DNA of 64,000 bases from NCBI GenBank assembly GCA_048267245.1, contig JBLWXV010000001.1:124001-188000 (forward strand), written 5' to 3'. Below, one piece after another: positions 60,484-64,000 of the stretch. Both the position numbers and the translations under genes were made by a program. Source of the DNA: JBLWXV01 sp048267245. Its GTDB lineage: Bacteria; Bdellovibrionota; Bacteriovoracia; Bacteriovoracales; Bacteriovoracaceae. How positions within the stretch are numbered: the stretch's first letter is position 1; each line of letters starts with the position of its first letter. The notes under the pieces are model-generated. The model saw nothing but the letters and a program-made list of their open reading frames with translations, was not told the origin of the DNA and did not search any database.

Positions 60484-60562
60484 ACATGGGATTCGAACCC
60501 ACGATACCTTTCGGTATACACGCTTTCCAAGCGTGCGCCTTCGACCGCTCGGCCAATTCTCC
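60475..60562 (-). tRNA. tRNA-Ser (anticodon GGA)
   Basis: On the minus strand the acceptor GGAGAAT pairs with GTTCTCC before discriminator G and an encoded CCA. The anticodon stem CACGC/GCGTG holds loop TTGGAAA, anticodon GGA, reading UCC/UCU. A long variable arm (TATACCGAAAGGTAT) and T-arm GTGGGTTCGAATCCCAT are typical of class II tRNA-Ser. It is 88 nt including CCA. Downstream, the 3' end is repeated in the 93-bp tandem units. Confidence 0.97.
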
Positions 60563-60605
60563 GTAACAGAGGTTTTACCCGAATTTACGCTTCTCGTCCA
60601 GAAAC

Positions 60606-61088
60606 TTAGCTATTGGTATGTTTATAGGCTTTGCGCTTCTCGCGGAAAAATTGCGAGAGCAATCGCGCCGACTCATAGTGGCGAATTCCACCCATCACAG
60701 AAAAGCGATGATTGAGTCGCTCATCTTTATAGAGATTATATCCAAGACTTATACTTCCGCCCTTGGGGTCATAGGCGCCAAAGACGAGCCCAGAGACGCG
60801 CGCCTGGACCATGGCCGCGAGGCACATAGGACAAGGCTCAAGAGTCACGATGAGAGTGGCGCCCGTTAAGCGCCAAGAGCCCAGTTCGGTCGTGGCCTTT
60901 CTGATAGCAGAAATTTCTGCGTGATCGCAGGGGTCGTTGGTTTGTTCTTTAAGATTGTGAGCGCGCGCCAGAACTTGGCCATCGGCCGCCACAATCACAG
61001 CGCCCACCGGCACTTCATCGGCCCTAAAAGCCGCCTCGGCTTCTTCGAGAGCGAGTGTCATATTCCACTCGGCATCGACAATATTCAC
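60606..61088 (-). CDS. tadA: tRNA-specific adenosine deaminase TadA
   Basis: 160 residues, zinc deaminase. Ligands and catalytic Glu lie in HAE (56-58) and PCPMC (85-89). It contains DEVPVGAVIV, AHNLKEQTNDPCDHAE and GAYDPKGGSISL, the TadA version of the fold. It makes inosine at the wobble position of tRNA-Arg(ACG). The start overlaps the stop of the upstream membrane PilZ-like gene by 4 nt. Confidence 0.94.
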   Translation of the reverse strand: MNIVDAEWNMTLALEEAEAAFRADEVPVGAVIVAADGQVLARAHNLKEQTNDPCDHAEISAIRKATTELGSWRLTGATLIVTLEPCPMCLAAMVQARVSGLVFGAYDPKGGSISLGYNLYKDERLNHRFSVMGGIRHYESARLLSQFFREKRKAYKHTNS

Positions 61089-61792
61089 ATGTCCCTCTTC
61101 ATCTTTCGCTTCTCAATTTTATCTGAGCGCCACTCGCGGCAGAAAAGTTCATACGCTCCAGAGTTATCACTCGTCAAAATAAAGCGTACTCCATAGATAG
61201 TTGGTCGCCCAAGACTAGGCCTTCTCTTACTCATCACCTCAACTTCAAAACTTCTCTCGTGGGGAAGTGTCAGGGTGAGAATTTCTCCGACATTGAGTTC
61301 ATCAAAGCACTGTAGGCAAGCGGCCTTTCTTCTTAGGTCTGAAAGGCGTCCCTCAAAAGAGCTCTCACCCTTTAAGACCTGTGCCTTCACTTCATCTCGA
61401 AAGCGAAAGTCATATTCCCACCAACTCACAATTGGATAATAAACCGGCGTAAACACCAAATACGCAAATGAAGCCTCCATCACGAGGGCGAGAGTTGAAA
61501 AAAAGGTGGGTCCGATAAAACCATCTGAATTTATCGGGAAGTAGAGAATCACTTGCAGGATCGCCACAAAGGCAAGCAGCGTCCACATCGTGTAGTAGAG
61601 TCTTTGAAAGGAAATGTAGAGAAAGCGAATCAACCACACCCAAACAATCGTGGAAGCAATGATCACAATCCAAGACATGGAGCGCAGCGCACTTAGCTGG
61701 GCCATGGCGGTAAAGAAAACCATAAGCCAGAAAAAGACCTCCAATCGGTCCACTTCTGCCCTTAGTTTCCAATTCAGTAGCCCTTTGATCAT
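61085..61792 (-). CDS. Membrane protein with degenerate PilZ-like C-terminal domain
   Basis: 235 residues. Four or five hydrophobic segments fill residues 17-130; the C-terminal about 100 residues are cytoplasmic and beta-rich. EGRLSDLRRKAACL, VGEILTLTLP, FEVEVMSKRR and IYGVRFI follow the strand order of a PilZ domain. The RxxxR and DxSxxG motifs are not intact, so c-di-GMP binding is doubtful. It overlaps tadA by 4 nt, probably one transcript. Confidence 0.5.
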   Translation of the reverse strand: MIKGLLNWKLRAEVDRLEVFFWLMVFFTAMAQLSALRSMSWIVIIASTIVWVWLIRFLYISFQRLYYTMWTLLAFVAILQVILYFPINSDGFIGPTFFSTLALVMEASFAYLVFTPVYYPIVSWWEYDFRFRDEVKAQVLKGESSFEGRLSDLRRKAACLQCFDELNVGEILTLTLPHERSFEVEVMSKRRPSLGRPTIYGVRFILTSDNSGAYELFCREWRSDKIEKRKMKRDM

Positions 61793-61897
61793 CGAGACCC
61801 CTTCATTCCTACTTTCTTTTAGGTTATTGTATCATTTTACAGCTTGAACTCCCACGTCTTTAGAGGCAGCGAGTCACTAACAAAGTGAATCAGAGTA

Positions 61898-63310
61898 TTG
61901 GATCCACATAACGAACATCTTACCAAAGTTCATAAAAAACTCGATGAAATTTCACCCTCCCTCTGTTTGGCGAAATGGACTCAAGTCACGATTCACCTTG
62001 GAACCGGGCTCACTCACAGCTGTCACCATCCTATTCCGCACAAAATTCCGATCGAAGAGATCAAGGAAAACCCCTCGGCCCTTCACAACACTCGCTTTAA
62101 AAAGAAAGTGAGAAAAATGATGCTCGAGGGAAGGCGCCACCATGAGTGTCACTACTGCTGGGATGTGGAAGATGCTGAAGGTGAACACTTCAGCGATAGA
62201 ATTAACAAGTCTGCTCCCGAATGGTCGCTAAGTCGCTACGAGGAAGTAACTCAGAATAGCTGGGAGAGCGATATTAACCCAAGCTATCTAGAAATCAGCT
62301 TTGGTTTTGAGTGCAATTTCTCTTGTAGCTACTGCTATCCCCAAATTAGCAGCAGTATCTGGGCAGATCTCGTAAAGAACGGTCCCTACTGGCCCCATGG
62401 AAATGATGCCGCCAAATATGAGAAAAAGGGATTAAAGCCCTACGGTATCAATGAGCCCAATCCCTACGTGGAAGCTTTTTGGAAATGGTGGCCATCGCTT
62501 TCAAAAGATTTGAGAGTTTTTAGAATTACCGGAGGAGAGCCACTTCTCAACCCAAATACATTTAAAACTCTCGACTATATTGACCAAAATCCGCTCCCTG
62601 AGCTTGAGCTCTCGATCAATACCAACATGGGTGTGCCCGATAAGAACTTCAATCGCTTTATCACAACAGTAAAGAGACTTCTTGAAGAAAAGAAAATCAA
62701 GAGCTTCATTGGCTTTTGCTCTGTGGACACTCACGGCAAGCAGGCCGAATATATTCGAAATGGCTTGAACTACGAAAAGTTTTGGAAGAATGTCGACATC
62801 TTCTTAGGTGAACTTCCTGGCACAAGCTTAAATATCATGGTGACCTACAACGCACTTGCCGTTCCTCGCTTTGTGCAGATGCTTGAAGATGTGTTGGCCA
62901 TGAGGCGCAAGCACTATGGATCGGAGTGGGATGAGAGTAAGCGAGCGAAGCTTGCCATTGATATCGCCTATCTTCGCTGGCCAGAGTATATGTGCGTGCG
63001 CCTGCTTCCTGAAGAGATGAAGTTCCAAGTAAAGAAGGCACTAGACTTCATGGAAGAAAATCGCATGAGAGGAGAGGATCTCTGCGGATTTAACGAATGG
63101 GAAATCAACAAAATGAAAGCACTCTGGCACTGGCTTAAGGCAAGTCCACTTCCAGAGAGAAATCTCATCGCTCACAGAGCACAGTTTTTTGAATTCTTTA
63201 AAGAATACGATCGTCGCAAAGGTTTAAACTTTGTCCAAACATACCCTGAACTTGAATCTTTTTACGAGGAATGTCGCAAGTGCTCAGTGGATCTGTCACA
63301 AAGTCTCTAA
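61898..63310 (+). CDS. Radical SAM protein with N-terminal twitch/SPASM-like Cys module
   Basis: 470 residues from a TTG at 61898; the only other in-frame option is downstream of conserved sequence. The radical SAM cluster motif C-x3-C-x2-C is at Cys139, Cys143 and Cys146 (ECNFSCSYCYP), with RITGGEPLLN as the SAM-binding GGE motif. A separate Cys/His region precedes it (HSCHHPIPHKIP, and HECHYCWDVE with Cys84 and Cys87), resembling a twitch or SPASM auxiliary-cluster module placed at the N-terminus. Substrate unknown; peptide or glycan modification are options. A nucleotidyltransferase gene follows with overlap. Confidence 0.82.
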   Translation: MDPHNEHLTKVHKKLDEISPSLCLAKWTQVTIHLGTGLTHSCHHPIPHKIPIEEIKENPSALHNTRFKKKVRKMMLEGRRHHECHYCWDVEDAEGEHFSDRINKSAPEWSLSRYEEVTQNSWESDINPSYLEISFGFECNFSCSYCYPQISSSIWADLVKNGPYWPHGNDAAKYEKKGLKPYGINEPNPYVEAFWKWWPSLSKDLRVFRITGGEPLLNPNTFKTLDYIDQNPLPELELSINTNMGVPDKNFNRFITTVKRLLEEKKIKSFIGFCSVDTHGKQAEYIRNGLNYEKFWKNVDIFLGELPGTSLNIMVTYNALAVPRFVQMLEDVLAMRRKHYGSEWDESKRAKLAIDIAYLRWPEYMCVRLLPEEMKFQVKKALDFMEENRMRGEDLCGFNEWEINKMKALWHWLKASPLPERNLIAHRAQFFEFFKEYDRRKGLNFVQTYPELESFYEECRKCSVDLSQSL

Positions 63311-64000
63311 CGAGAAAGCAAAAACTGGCCAAACTTCTTAACTCTGCAGGGCTAAAGTGGTTTAGTTCACTTTGCTATCGTTTCGCTGCTTCTCGTGTTA
63401 TCTCCCTCGCAATTAAAGGTGAGTCTGAAATTTGGACGCGAAACTCATACGTCAGTGGGAACCTCATCTATGGACTCTCAGACATCGACTTCACCCTCTA
63501 CCTCCATGACCTTGATACTAGTTGTGACGAGGGTTCCTACTTAAAAAAATACGAACGCTATAAAACTTTCTTTCCCTTCTTGGGAGAAATTAATATCTAC
63601 AAGCAATCTCAGATGTCCCTCTTGTCAAAGCTCATTAACCCCTATGAGCTTGAGCGCGACCCTCACTTAAAATCGGGCCAGCTCATTTTAGGTGAGCACT
63701 CTCTTAGTTTGCACGCAGATCAATTCACCTATCTCTTTAGAATGTTTCTATCGGACCTTGAAAATCTTGAACGTACTCCAATGTCGAGAATAGAAAAGTG
63801 GCAGAGACATTATCATTCGATTGGCAAAACTCTTAATGTTAAAGATCCGACGCTTCTCTATCAGTCTATTAAGACCACATTGATAGAACTTAGTGATCCA
63901 AGCTTTGAACAACCACTTAATGATTACCTTAAGCTACCAAGAGAGATTAATAATGCTCTTTTGAGTTCAAAGCTTCTCATTTATGCTCCTCAGCTTTGGC
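63271..64000 (+). CDS. Nucleotidyltransferase-fold protein, partial (runs off right edge)
   Basis: At least 243 codons, 3' end outside the window. Residues near 65-80 read SGNLIYGLSDIDFTLYL, the Pol beta-type nucleotidyltransferase pattern (G-S/N...G-x-S-D-x-D), with a further acidic or basic strand EINIYKQSQ. The rest is helical (KWQRHYHSIGK). Two starts are possible: ATG 63271 directly after GAGGA, or GTG 63280, which has better spacing (9 nt). It overlaps the radical SAM gene by about 40 nt, so the two probably work together. Substrate unknown. Confidence 0.65.
   Translation, partial: MSQVLSGSVTKSLTRKQKLAKLLNSAGLKWFSSLCYRFAASRVISLAIKGESEIWTRNSYVSGNLIYGLSDIDFTLYLHDLDTSCDEGSYLKKYERYKTFFPFLGEINIYKQSQMSLLSKLINPYELERDPHLKSGQLILGEHSLSLHADQFTYLFRMFLSDLENLERTPMSRIEKWQRHYHSIGKTLNVKDPTLLYQSIKTTLIELSDPSFEQPLNDYLKLPREINNALLSSKLLIYAPQLW

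Overview
The window looks like a chromosomal core segment of a Gram-negative, flagellated predatory-type deltaproteobacterium of the Bdellovibrionota, most likely the Bacteriovorax/Halobacteriovorax/Peredibacter side. This is inferred from gene content and protein style, not from a search. Supporting features are two divergent flagellins beside a FliD-FliS locus, an MglA/MglB polarity pair attached to dnaX-ybaB-recR, an AT-leaning base composition, meso-DAP-type MurE, an LPS heptose gene and frequent GTG/TTG (and one apparent CTG) start codons. There are no insertion sequences, phage genes or CRISPR arrays.

Layout. 1-10.4 kb: a partial MoxR ATPase, RlmI, a secreted protein, an NFACT (RqcH-like) protein divergent from mutS2, then lepB, a penicillin-binding transpeptidase, rlmE, a receiver-less sigma-54 activator and cysQ. 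10.4-10.8 kb is non-coding with a run of DnaA-box-like sites. 10.8-21.8 kb: an unknown polytopic membrane protein diverges from a flagellar locus. That locus runs fliD, fliS, a FliT-like gene, a Maf-N-like gene, two GT9-type glycosyltransferases with long C-terminal extensions, a 47-codon gene, a conserved unknown, and a histidine kinase with its response regulator. 21.8-25.8 kb: nadK, recN, lpxH and a PilZ protein. 25.9-27.8 kb: two flagellins with strong terminators. 28-35.4 kb: rfaE2, an RDD protein, rsmE, prmA, a peptide-type binding protein, udk, an RNase J with an apparent CTG start, and a zinc-finger membrane protein. 35.4-51.9 kb: the division and cell-wall (dcw) cluster rsmH-ftsL-ftsI-murE-murF-mraY-murD-ftsW-murC-murB-ftsQ-ftsA-ftsZ, without murG and with an MTA phosphorylase where mraZ usually lies. 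51.9-58.7 kb: an alpha/beta hydrolase, mglA, mglB, recR, ybaB, dnaX, SRP RNA and a Rieske fusion protein. 58.8-64 kb: a MATE exporter, tRNA-Ser with tandem 93-bp tail repeats, tadA, a membrane PilZ-like protein, a radical SAM protein with its extra Cys module at the N-terminus, and a partial nucleotidyltransferase.

Points most worth a second look: a dnaX A10 slippery run that in the -1 frame reads Asp-stop, as in E. coli gamma production; 93-bp repeats carrying the 3' end of tRNA-Ser, resembling the E. coli tyrT rtT repeats; matched sigma-28-like promoters (TAAA-N16-TCCGAT) for fliD and a flagellin; a fliD leader with two hairpins that share stem sequences; the CTG-started RNase J; the MutS2/NFACT divergent pair, which points to ribosome rescue; a MurD whose Walker A lysine is arginine; and the flagellar glycosyltransferase island.
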